DNA of 64,000 nucleotides from JACDCA01 sp963810305. Its GTDB lineage: Bacteria; Acidobacteriota; Vicinamibacteria; Vicinamibacterales; 2-12-FULL-66-21. The stretch is from contig CAWEMY010000006.1 of the NCBI GenBank assembly GCA_963810305.1, positions 1-64,000 of the forward strand. The letters are read 5' to 3'. A program made the position numbers and the translations under genes. Below the pieces are notes generated by a model. That model was given only the letters and a program-made list of their open reading frames with translations. It was not told the origin of the DNA and made no database searches. This document shows positions 1 through 7,659 of the stretch, piece after piece (within the stretch, counting starts at the first letter, position 1; each line of letters opens with the position of its first letter).

Positions 1-2035
1 ATATTGCCGACGACGCCGATGATCTCGTAGGCGACTGTTTCGATCTCCAGGCGCGCGCCGGAAGAGATCCTCGATCAGGCCAGAACTCGCGCACCGCGGC
101 CTCGTTGACGAGCGCCACCGGCGCCGTGTTCGTCGTGTCGTTGCTCGTGAACGTCCGGCCGCGATGGAGCGGTACGCGCAACATCTCCAGAAAGCCGGTG
201 CTGATCTTTCGGAACCTGATACTCGTACCCTCGGGTGCGGGAGGGCGCCCGGCGATTCGAACCGGAAACGAAGAGTATCCTCCTTCGAACGGCGCGCTTC
301 CTGAGGCGATCATCGCGGCCTGAACGCCGGGAACTGCCCTGACCGCTTCCAGCATCGACGGCAAAATCCGCTTCTCGTCGCTGTCTTTACTGTGCGGCAG
401 CGAGACGTTCGTACCGTGATCCCCGACGCTTCGAACCCCTGTTCCACCCGAAGAAGACGCGCGAAGCTGGCGATGAACAGCCCTGCACCCACAAGCATCA
501 TCACAGCCAGCATGATCTCCGTCCAGACAAGGACCAGGCGAACCCTCTGCTGTCCTTTCCCGGCCGTCCCGCCCTGCGCGGCGCCCTCCTTCAGCCCGCG
601 GACGAGATCGACGCGGGATCCATGGAGAGCCGGCAGCAGCCCACAAATGAGTCCTGTTGCAATCGCCACGAAGCCGGTAAAGGCGAGCACGCGCCAGTCG
701 AGTCCAATCGTCGCCGCGCGTGGAATCGATCCGGGGATGGCGGCGCGGAGCAGGTTCAGACCCCACCAGGCACCGGCGATACCGACCATCGCGCCGACCA
801 CGGCAAGGACCAGGCTTTCAGCCACGAGTTGCCGCGCGATGCGCCAACGGCTTCCGCCGAGCGCGCTCCGGACCGTCAACTCACGGACGCGCGTGGCCCC
901 ATGTGCGAGCACGAGATTCGCGACGTTGGCGCAAGCGATCAGAAGGACGAGACCGACGGCCGCCCAGCAGCATCAGCATCCACGGTCGCGCCGTCCCGAT
1001 GTAATCATCGAGCAGCGGACTGATCAGTACTGTCGTGTAGCCCTTGTTGAACGCCTTCTTGTTGGCATCCGCGGCCATCTGGATCTGACTCATGGCTGCG
1101 CCGGCCTGCGCGAGCGTCACTCCATCCCGCAGACGCCCCTGCAGGCTGGAGCCCATGCTCTGGATGACGCCGTGCTGACGGTCCGTCGACGTGAACGCGA
1201 ACGGCAGGAACATGGGAGTCATCCTTCGCGCTCCTGCCGGGTAGACGAAGTCCTCCGGCATTGCCCCGACAATCTCGTACAGCCTGCCGTCGAGACGCAG
1301 CGTTCGTCCGACCACGTCGGGAGTTGCGCCGAAACGCGTTTTCCAGAAGCTGTGACTGAGGATGACGACCGCGTCTCGTCCGGCGATCTCGTCGTCAGTT
1401 GTGAAGATCCGGCCGAGCATCGGTCCCATGCGGAACATCTCGAAGAATCCGGAACTGACGCGCGCGATCCGCACTTCTTCAGGCTCACCCGCGTCAAGCA
1501 GCGCGAACGCGCCGCCGCCCGTCAGCGCGATGTGCTCGAACACCTGGTGCTTCTCGCGCCAATCAAGGAAGTCCCGCGGCATGATGCCGTCAGTAGTCTT
1601 CCCTGTTCCGGAGTTCTGGAACCGGATCCTCACGAGTCTGTCAGGCTGTTCGTATGGGAGCGGTTTCAGGACCGCCGCGTCGACGATCGAGAAGATGGCG
1701 GTGTTGGCCCCGATACCGAGAGCGAATGTGGCAATTGCCGCGGCTGAAAACGCCGGGGCGCGCCTCAACGTGCGCACGGCGTAGCGAATGTCCCGCAGCG
1801 CGTTGTCGAAACGCGTCTCCCACCCGGCGTCGCCTACCCAGTCCTTCACAGCGGCCGGACTTCCCAGCTCGATTCGCGCCGCGCGACTGGCCTCCTGGCG
1901 GCTCAGGCCGGCGGCGACTTTGGCATCCACGGACGCGTCCAAAAACCCGCGGAGCTCTTCGTCCAGTTCCTCGTCTACTCGTTTGCGCGCGAGCAGCGCG
2001 CGCAGTCCGGCAACAAGCCGAGTCAGATAGCGCAT
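1..2035 (-). CDS. ADOP-family ABC permease (MacB/FtsX type), 3' end outside window, three frameshifts
   Basis: Inner-membrane permease of the acidobacterial duplicated orphan permease type. The ATG at 2035 starts MRYLTRLVAGL; a short amphipathic N-terminal domain (RKRVDEELDEELRGFLD) is followed by a membrane helix (FALGIGANTAIFSIVDA), a MacB-like periplasmic core domain, and FtsX-like helices containing ACANVANLVLAHG and RELTVRSALGGSRWRIARQL. The frame is broken near 961 (one base too many), near 408 (one too few) and near 72, yet protein similarity continues across each break, so sequencing error is likelier than decay. Its start overlaps the padR stop as TGATG, implying translational coupling. 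ADOP permeases carry no ATPase of their own; substrates are generally unknown. Confidence 0.85.
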
Positions 2036-2380
2036 CACGGCTCTCCCAGCGACGCGTCCAGGATCCTGCCGATGGCGGTGGCCTGCGATTGCCACGCCCG
2101 TGTCTGGGACTTGAGCATCGCGCTTCCGCGCGACGTCAACGCGTAGTACTTTGCGCGCCGGTTGTTCTCGGTCGCGCGCCAGCTCCGTTGATCAAGCCAT
2201 CTCGCTCGAGGCGCCGGAAGGCGGGAAATAACGACCCGGCCTTCACCTGGAACACGCCGCGGCTGATCTGGGTGAGCCGTACACCGATCCGTACCCGTGC
2301 ATGGGTTCCAGGGCCAGCGTCTTGAGGATCAACATGTCCAGGGTCCCCTGGACGAGGGTGCTGGGTTTCTCGGGCGGCAT
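2035..2380 (-). CDS. PadR-family transcriptional regulator, two frameshifts
   Basis: Small winged-helix repressor of about 114 residues once two one-base errors (near 2288 and near 2182) are corrected. The start MPPEKPSTLVQGTLDMLIL and the segments KTLALEPMHGYG, QVKAGSLFPAFRRLERDGL and NRRAKYYALTSRG are the canonical PadR wing region. An AGAGGA Shine-Dalgarno lies just before the ATG at 2380. The gene is upstream of and one-base coupled to the ADOP permease gene, the usual acidobacterial arrangement, so it probably represses itself and the permease in response to a small ligand (inference). Confidence 0.85.
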
Positions 2381-2390
2381 TCGGTCCTCT

Positions 2391-2442
2391 GATCTAGACA
2401 GACTAGATGAGACCACGATACGCCGCTTATCTAGATTGTCAA
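2391..2442 (-). promoter_or_regulatory. padR promoter with TCTAGA-type operator half-sites
   Basis: On the minus strand TTGACA (2442-2437) and TATCGT (2420-2415) are separated by 16 bp, a good sigma-70 promoter. Palindromic ATCTAGAT occupies 2429-2436 inside the spacer, and CTAGA/TCTAGA words recur at 2403-2407 and 2393-2398 between the -10 and the ribosome binding site. This spacing suits autorepression by the PadR protein encoded immediately downstream. Confidence 0.65.
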
Positions 2443-2469
2443 GAGGAGGGAGAATTAGCTGGACCGTTT

Positions 2470-3729
2470 TTAGCGCCGGGCGCTGTTGATGACGCCCGTC
2501 CCGTCGGCGTTGATCCTTACGAAGACCCGTTCATTTCGCAAGTGTCCTTGTGGCACTCTCACTTTCAGATAGTTGTCCGTCACGACGAGCGTGCCGTCTT
2601 CGAGCGTCAATCCGGGCCGGACGGTGCCGCGCTGTGATTCGTGAAATCGCTGAGTCAGTTCCGCACCGATCGCGCGCATCGCCGCGCCGCGAGCGCGAAT
2701 CACCGGCCCGTCGACCTTGACGCTCAGCGCGGCCGCCTCGGTGCCGTCACGATCCGAGTACGGGAACACGTGCAGGTGTGACAACGGCGAGTGCGGCAGG
2801 TACTCGAGGTTAGCGGCGAAGTCCTCGTCCGATTCTCCGGGAAAACCCACGATCATGTCGGACCCGATCGACGCGTGTGGCAGGTGCTCGACGATCGAAT
2901 CCACAAGGCGGCGATAGTAACCGAGCGTGTACGGCCGGCGCATCGCGGCGAGAACCCGGTCGCTGGCGTGTTGGAGCGGCAGGTGGAAGTGCGGCGCGAA
3001 ACGGCCGCCGCTTGCGGCGACGAGCTGGACGATCTCCGGGGTGCAGTCCATCGGCTCGAGGGAACTGATCCGGAACGTGACGTCGACACCGGTGGCGTCG
3101 AGCGCGTTCACCAGGTCCAGCAGCGATGTGGCCGGGGCAAGATCGCGACCGTACGATCCGAGGTGCACGCCGGTCAGAACGACTTCCTTGAAACCCGCGG
3201 CGGCGATACGCTCGACTTCATGGACCACGGCGTCGAGCGGCATGCTGCGGCCCCTCCCCCGAGTCGTCGGAATGATGCAGTACGAACAGCGCTCCTCACA
3301 GCCGGTCTGTACCCGCAGCGTGAACGTCGTCCTGCCTGCCACGCCAGGGGCAATCGCAGCCCCGCACGGCCCATCGCCGTCGCCGAACCGCAGCGCCGTT
3401 GCCTGCTCGACGACGTCGAGAAGATCGGATTTGGAACTGTTCGGAACGACTCGGATGACATGCGGCAGCGCTTCGACGTCGGCCGGACGTCTCGTCGCGT
3501 AGCAACCGGTTGCGACAATCTGCGCCGAGGGATTCTCGCGAGCGATGCGCCTGATGGTTTGTCGTGCGCCCTGGTCGGCCGACGAAGTCACCGAGCACGT
3601 GTTGACGAAGACTACGTCAGCGTCCGATGAGCTCGACGGCACCGCGCCACGCGCCAGCAGCTGCTCCTCGAGCCGCAGTGAGTCGGCCTGGTTCACGCGG
3701 CAACCGAAGGTGACGATCGAATACTTCAT
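2470..3729 (-). CDS. mtaB: tRNA (N6-threonylcarbamoyladenosine(37)-C2)-methylthiotransferase
   Basis: Radical-SAM methylthiotransferase that converts t6A37 to ms2t6A37 in ANN-decoding tRNAs. The N-terminal MTTase domain has the three cluster cysteines C10 (FGCRVNQ), C45 (VNTCSVT) and C76 (ATGCYATR). The radical-SAM CxxxCxxC motif is C144-C148-C151 (GCEERCSYCIIP), followed by GRGRS. A short TRAM-like region closes the 419-residue protein. The FGCRVNQ form and the length favour MtaB over MiaB or RimO. It lies downstream of purD-purE on the same strand, separated by a 70-bp repeat tract. Confidence 0.9.
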   Translation of the reverse strand: MKYSIVTFGCRVNQADSLRLEEQLLARGAVPSSSSDADVVFVNTCSVTSSADQGARQTIRRIARENPSAQIVATGCYATRRPADVEALPHVIRVVPNSSKSDLLDVVEQATALRFGDGDGPCGAAIAPGVAGRTTFTLRVQTGCEERCSYCIIPTTRGRGRSMPLDAVVHEVERIAAAGFKEVVLTGVHLGSYGRDLAPATSLLDLVNALDATGVDVTFRISSLEPMDCTPEIVQLVAASGGRFAPHFHLPLQHASDRVLAAMRRPYTLGYYRRLVDSIVEHLPHASIGSDMIVGFPGESDEDFAANLEYLPHSPLSHLHVFPYSDRDGTEAAALSVKVDGPVIRARGAAMRAIGAELTQRFHESQRGTVRPGLTLEDGTLVVTDNYLKVRVPQGHLRNERVFVRINADGTGVINSARR

Positions 3730-3801
3730 GTGCCGGCGGAGCGGACGCGGACGTGCGGCGTGCTCACGTGCTGACGTGCCACTGCTACGTGCGCACGTCG
3801 C
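3730..3801. repeat. Iterated CACGTGC/GACGTGC hairpin tract
   Basis: The purE-mtaB spacer consists of reiterated GTGC/CACGTG words in both orientations (GTGCTCACGTGCTGACGTGCC and variants), able to fold into a hairpin. The same word family fills 60366-60510. No gene is seen in it. Confidence 0.6.
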
Positions 3802-4302
3802 TTACGAGCTTCTTTCTGTTCTCGCCGCGGCGGCTTCGACCTTCTCGGCCAGCTTTCTCTTGTAGGCAACCAGCCGGTCGGCGATCGCGGGGTCGGCGAG
3901 ACCGAGGATCTGCGCGGCGAGGACGCCGGCGTTGGTCGCGCCGGCCTTGCCGATCGAGACCGTCGCGACCGGCACTCCCGGCGGCATCTGGACGGTCGAC
4001 AGCAGCGCATCCATTCCCTTGAGCGCGGAGGAGTCGATGGGCACGCCGATGACCGGCATCGTCGTGTGAGCCGCAACGACGCCGGCGAGATGAGCCGCGG
4101 CGCCGGCGCCGACGATGAAGACCTTGACCCCTCGCGCCGGCGCTTCGGATACGAGCCGCATCACGCGCTCGGGAGAGCGGTGCGCCGAAGCCACGGTCAT
4201 CTCGCAGGGGATTGCGAAGTCGTTGAGCACGTCCACCGCCGCCTGCATGGTTGGCGCATCGGAGTCGGAGCCCATCAGAATCAGAACAGTGATTGCGCTC
4301 AT
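3802..4302 (-). CDS. purE: N5-carboxyaminoimidazole ribonucleotide mutase
   Basis: Class I PurE of purine synthesis, converting N5-CAIR to CAIR; 166 residues, normal size. The N-terminal LILMGSDSDAPTMQAAVDVL and SAHRSPERVM segments form the nucleotide/CO2 site with the catalytic His of SAHRSP, followed by VFIVGAGAAAHLAGVVAAHT and VPIDSSALKGMDALLSTVQMPPG-type core strands. The ATG overlaps the purD stop (ATGA), so purD and purE are translationally coupled. No purK is in the window. Confidence 0.95.
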   Translation of the reverse strand: MSAITVLILMGSDSDAPTMQAAVDVLNDFAIPCEMTVASAHRSPERVMRLVSEAPARGVKVFIVGAGAAAHLAGVVAAHTTMPVIGVPIDSSALKGMDALLSTVQMPPGVPVATVSIGKAGATNAGVLAAQILGLADPAIADRLVAYKRKLAEKVEAAAARTERSS

Positions 4303-5624
4303 CGGGATAACGCCTTCCTGCCGATATCACGTCGGTACTGCATGCCGTCGAACGAAATTCTCGAAACGCCGTCGTAGGCGCGTGCGATCGCGGTTTCGAA
4401 CGTCGGTCCTTTGCCAACGACGGTGAGAACACGGCCGCCGGCTGTGACAGGCCGGCTAAAGCCGGCCTCTACCGATTGCGTTGTGCCCACAGGCCGGCTA
4501 AAGCCGGCCTCTACCAGTCGCGTCCCGGAGTGAAAGACGAGAACGTCGTCGGGAAAACATGCATCCAATCCATCGATCGGAGTGCCTGACTGGACGTCCC
4601 CCGGATAACCACGCGAAGCCATCACGACACCAACGTGTTTGTCGGCGCTCACTTTCAAGGGACCGGCCACCAGCTCACCTTCCGCGGCGGCGACCAGCCG
4701 CGGCAGGAGATCCTCCTCGATTTGCGGAAGGACGACCTGCGCCTCCGGATCTCCGAACCGCACGTTGAACTCGACGACCCTGGGGCCGTCGCAGGTCAGC
4801 ATCAGCCCTGCATAGAGAAAACCGCGATACTCGTGACCTTCGGCGCGCATCCCTGCGACGACGGGTTCGATGATGTCGCGCATGATTGCAGCTTCCAGGA
4901 CAGCGTCGACGAGCGGGCTCGGAGAGAAGGCTCCCATCCCCCCGGTGTTCGGCCCTTCATCGTTGTCGAAGACTCGTTTGTGATCCTGGGCGGTGAGAAT
5001 CGGCATCGCCCGACGGCCGTCTGACAGCGCGAAGAAAGATACCTCCGGACCGACCATACACTCTTCGAGCACCACCCGGGTGCCGGCGTCGCCGAAGCGA
5101 CGCTCATCCATCACAGATTGAATCGCGCGGCGCGCTTCGTCAGCATCCGAGGCAACGACAACACCCTTGCCCGCGGCCAGGCCGTCCGCTTTGACGACTA
5201 CCGGGAAGCCGAGTTCTCCTGAGGCGATCATCGCCCGCGCTTCCGCAGGCGTGTTGCACACACGATAGCGCGCCGTCGGGATGCCATGGCGTGCCATGAA
5301 ATCCTTCGCAAACACCTTGCTGCATTCGAGCTGAGCTGCCGCGCGTGAGGGGCCGAACGCACGCAGACCGCGCGCTGTGAAGACATCGACGAGCCCGGCG
5401 TCGAGAGGACCTTCGGGTCCGACGACGGTCAGGCCGACGTTCTCGCGTTCCGCGAGATCGGCGAGGGCGGGAATATCGTCCGACTTAATTGGAACGAGGC
5501 GGGCAACGGACCCAATTCCGGGGTTGCCGGGAGCACACAGAAGTTCGCTCGTACCACGTTCGCGCGAGAGCTTCCAGGCGAGTGCATGCTCGCGGCCACC
5601 GCCGCCGACAACGAGCACCTTCAT
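4299..5624 (-). CDS. purD: Phosphoribosylamine-glycine ligase with in-frame repeat insertion
   Basis: GAR synthetase, the ATP-grasp enzyme joining glycine to phosphoribosylamine. The start is the ATG at 5624 (MKVLVVGGGGREHALAWKL), preceded by AGGCGG; a longer open frame upstream is not supported. The ATP-grasp core (VVKADGLAAGKGVVV, NTGGMGAFSP, FNVRFGDPEAQ) and the C-terminal domain ending SFDGMQYRRDIG are intact. Residues about 371-393 hold two copies of VEAGFSRP encoded by a palindromic REP doublet, placed in the normally short loop between VFHSGTR and GGRVLTVVG. The insertion keeps frame and leaves all catalytic motifs untouched, so the enzyme is probably active. Confidence 0.93.
   Translation of the reverse strand: MKVLVVGGGGREHALAWKLSRERGTSELLCAPGNPGIGSVARLVPIKSDDIPALADLAERENVGLTVVGPEGPLDAGLVDVFTARGLRAFGPSRAAAQLECSKVFAKDFMARHGIPTARYRVCNTPAEARAMIASGELGFPVVVKADGLAAGKGVVVASDADEARRAIQSVMDERRFGDAGTRVVLEECMVGPEVSFFALSDGRRAMPILTAQDHKRVFDNDEGPNTGGMGAFSPSPLVDAVLEAAIMRDIIEPVVAGMRAEGHEYRGFLYAGLMLTCDGPRVVEFNVRFGDPEAQVVLPQIEEDLLPRLVAAAEGELVAGPLKVSADKHVGVVMASRGYPGDVQSGTPIDGLDACFPDDVLVFHSGTRLVEAGFSRPVGTTQSVEAGFSRPVTAGGRVLTVVGKGPTFETAIARAYDGVSRISFDGMQYRRDIGRKALSR
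4448..4515 (-). repeat. Two in-frame GTAG-type REP palindromes inside purD
   Basis: Two identical 26-bp copies (4448-4473 and 4490-4515) with a 42-bp period. Read on the coding strand each is GTAG-AG-GCCGGC-TTTA-GCCGGC-CTG, a 5' GTAG head plus a palindrome. The period is a multiple of three, so both copies translate as VEAGFSRP. Related copies occur at 39494-39517 and 42154-42181. Confidence 0.85.
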
Positions 5625-5747
5625 CCGCCTAAAGCCAACTGTGTGAGGGAGTTGCGCGCGGAAGAGCTTTCCGCAGGAAACCGCGTATACCTGTGATAGC
5701 CTAACACATTCCGTCGGATCCAAGAGCCCCCGCAGGGGGAGCGGAGG

Positions 5748-5836
5748 AACTGTGAACGACGAACTATGAAGGATGAACTATGAATGCCGTTCATCTTCGA
5801 AGTTCCTCGTTCAGAGTTCATCGTTCATCGTTTTTA
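5748..5836. repeat. Iterated GAACTATGAA inverted repeat between purD and rpsU
   Basis: Left arm GAACGACGAACTATGAAGGATGAACTATGAA-like words and right arm TTCAGAGTTCATCGTTCATCG-like words form a long imperfect hairpin ending in a run of T. It lies in the divergent purD/rpsU region. The same GAACTATG word recurs at 13666 and 46190. Confidence 0.6.
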
Positions 5837-5864
5837 TTTTCCGCGTGAAGGGGGTGTTTCGAGC

Positions 5865-6062
5865 TTGGCTGAAGTGAAAGTACAGGAAGGCGAATCGATC
5901 GAGAGCGCGCTGCGCCGTTTCAAGCGCAAGGTGCAGCAGGAAGATATCATCAAGGATATCAAGAAGCACTCGTTCTATCTGAAGCCGGGCGATCGCCGTC
6001 GCGCCAAGCAGGCGCTGGCGCGCAAGCGCACGCGCAAAAAGCAGCGCCGCGAGACGGAGTAA
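5865..6062 (+). CDS. rpsU: Small ribosomal subunit protein bS21
   Basis: bS21 helps 30S subunits initiate translation. The 65-residue reading begins at a TTG at 5865 (LAEVKVQEGESIESALRRF), with AAGGGGG about ten bases upstream; an upstream in-frame ATG at 5784 would add a repeat-derived extension without homology and is rejected. The protein shows the typical ESIESALRRFKR helix, KKHSFYLKPGDRRR and a basic RKRTRKKQRR tail. It is a single gene followed by a GC hairpin. Confidence 0.92.
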   Translation: MAEVKVQEGESIESALRRFKRKVQQEDIIKDIKKHSFYLKPGDRRRAKQALARKRTRKKQRRETE

Positions 6063-6073
6063 GTCGGGGGACG

Positions 6074-6095
6074 CCCGGCGCGCGTGCGCGCCGGG
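6074..6095 (+). terminator. GC hairpin after rpsU
   Basis: Perfect inverted repeat CCCGGCGCGC / GCGCGCCGGG starting about 12 bases after the rpsU stop codon. There is no clear T tract, so it may attenuate or stabilise rather than terminate. Confidence 0.45.
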
Positions 6096-6135
6096 CTCGT
6101 TCCAGGTCGGATTTTATCAGGGGCAGGGGACCGAG

Positions 6136-6438
6136 ATGGAGTTCCAGGACAAATTGCTGAATTGCGTGGACTGCGCTGCCGAGTTCGTCTGGACGGCCGG
6201 AGAACAGCACTTTTTCGCGGACAAGAATTTCAAGAACGAGCCGAAGCGCTGCAAGTCGTGCAAGGCGAAACGCGCAGCGCGTCCGGCCGGTTCAAGCGGC
6301 GTCGCGCGCGAACGCGTCGAAACCACGACCAACTGTTCATCCTGCGGCAAGGAGACGACAGTGCCTTTCCGGCCTACTCAGGGCCGCCCGGTTTTCTGCC
6401 GGGAGTGCTTCCAGCAGCGCAAGTTCGCCGGGGTGTAG
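6136..6438 (+). CDS. Zinc-ribbon domain protein
   Basis: Cytosolic 100-residue protein with two zinc-ribbon-like modules. The N-terminal one has CVDCAAEF and CKSCKAKR around the characteristic FFADKNFKNEPKRC segment (zf_Tbcl-like). The C-terminal one has CSSCGKETTVPF and VFCRECF. Such proteins are common and uncharacterised in Acidobacteriota, Deltaproteobacteria and Chloroflexi; zinc binding is expected, the role unknown. A Rho-independent terminator follows. Confidence 0.8.
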   Translation: MEFQDKLLNCVDCAAEFVWTAGEQHFFADKNFKNEPKRCKSCKAKRAARPAGSSGVARERVETTTNCSSCGKETTVPFRPTQGRPVFCRECFQQRKFAGV

Positions 6439-6463
6439 CTCTACCGCCGGATCTTCCCCTGGA

Positions 6464-6488
6464 GGCCACGCACCGCGCGTGGCCTTTT
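6464..6488 (+). terminator. Rho-independent terminator
   Basis: GGCCACGC / GCGTGGCC stem with a five-base loop followed by TTTT, 25 bases after the stop of the zinc-ribbon gene and before the RND operon. Confidence 0.75.
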
Positions 6489-6548
6489 CCATTCAGGCAG
6501 CGCGGGACGTCGACTGCACGCCCCGCGTCTCACGTTCAAGACTTCGAT

Positions 6549-7655
6549 ATGCGTCACGCCAGAACCCTCATTCTCGGAACTACCCTGCTCGCTACCGTGC
6601 TTTCGATCTCCTGCAATCGCGGGGGGTCTTCCGCAGCGGCGGCTGGGGGCGGTCGCGGCGGCCGTGGCGGCGCCCCGCCAGCCGTCGCGCTGCTGACCTT
6701 GCAGGAGAAACCGATCGAGCAGGCCTCAGAGTTCATTGCCATGTTGAGCTCGCTGCGCTCGACAACGATCCAACCCGAAGTGGACGGTATCGTCACGCGG
6801 ATCTTCGTCAAGCCCGGCGACCGCGTTCGCGTGGGCACACCGCTGGTCCAGATCAACGCGGACAAGCAACAGGCCGCGGTTCGCAGTACCGAGGCCAGCC
6901 AAACCGGCACCGAAGCCGACGTTCAGTACTGGCGCCAGCAGGTCAAGCGACTCGAGTCGCTCGTCGAGGCCGGCGCCATCAGCCGCCAGGAGTTCGAGCA
7001 GGCACAGAACTCGCTGCGCACAGCCGAGGCTCGCCTCAACGCGCTCCAGGCGCAGGTTCGCGAGGGGCGGGTCGAGCTCCAGTACTACCGCGTGAATGCG
7101 CCGCAGATCGGTGTCGTCGGCGACATTACGATCCGCGTCGGAGACCGCGTGACCAACAGCACCGCCATTACCACGATCGACGACAATTCCGCGCTCGACG
7201 CCGACATCCAGGTGCCGCTCGATCGCACACCCGATCTGAAGATCGGGCTGCCGGTACAGCTGCTCGACGCCGACGGCAAGCCGATCGCAACCAATCCGAT
7301 CACCTTCGTCGCGCCACGTGTCGACGAGAGGACACAGACCGTTCTCGTGAAGAGCCGCTTGAAAGACGCACCGCCGGCGCTGCGCGTGCAGCAGTTTTCG
7401 CGCGCACGGATCATCTGGAAGACGGCCCCCGGCCTTCTGGTTCCGCTGACCGCGGTCGTCCGAATCAACGGCAAGTTCTTCTGCTACGTGGCGGAGCCGA
7501 AGGGAGAGGCACTGATCGCGAATCAGCGTCCGGTGGATCTGGGCGAACTGGTCGGCAATGACTACGTCGTGCGGAGTGGCTTGAAGCCGGGCGAGCGCGT
7601 CATCGCCTCTGGCATCCAGAAGATCGGCCACGGCGCTCCGGTCAAGGCGGAATAG
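6549..7655 (+). CDS. RND efflux periplasmic adaptor (membrane fusion lipoprotein)
   Basis: Membrane-fusion subunit linking an RND pump to an outer-membrane channel. The 368-residue protein starts at ATG 6549 with a lipoprotein signal (LLATVLSISC, lipid Cys22), then a Gly/Ala linker, a first barrel/lipoyl half (STTIQPEVDGIVTRIFVKPGDRVRVG), an alpha-helical hairpin (about 120-185), the second lipoyl half and a beta-barrel domain. Four bases separate it from the pump gene, so they form an operon. No TolC-type gene is in the window, so the outer-membrane partner is encoded elsewhere. Confidence 0.92.
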   Translation: MRHARTLILGTTLLATVLSISCNRGGSSAAAAGGGRGGRGGAPPAVALLTLQEKPIEQASEFIAMLSSLRSTTIQPEVDGIVTRIFVKPGDRVRVGTPLVQINADKQQAAVRSTEASQTGTEADVQYWRQQVKRLESLVEAGAISRQEFEQAQNSLRTAEARLNALQAQVREGRVELQYYRVNAPQIGVVGDITIRVGDRVTNSTAITTIDDNSALDADIQVPLDRTPDLKIGLPVQLLDADGKPIATNPITFVAPRVDERTQTVLVKSRLKDAPPALRVQQFSRARIIWKTAPGLLVPLTAVVRINGKFFCYVAEPKGEALIANQRPVDLGELVGNDYVVRSGLKPGERVIASGIQKIGHGAPVKAE

Positions 7656-7659
7656 GCTG

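Noticed and set aside
5784..5864. An N-terminal extension of bS21 from an upstream ATG
   Set aside because: The added residues come from the GAACTATG repeat and have no counterpart in bS21; the TTG at 5865 has a good Shine-Dalgarno.
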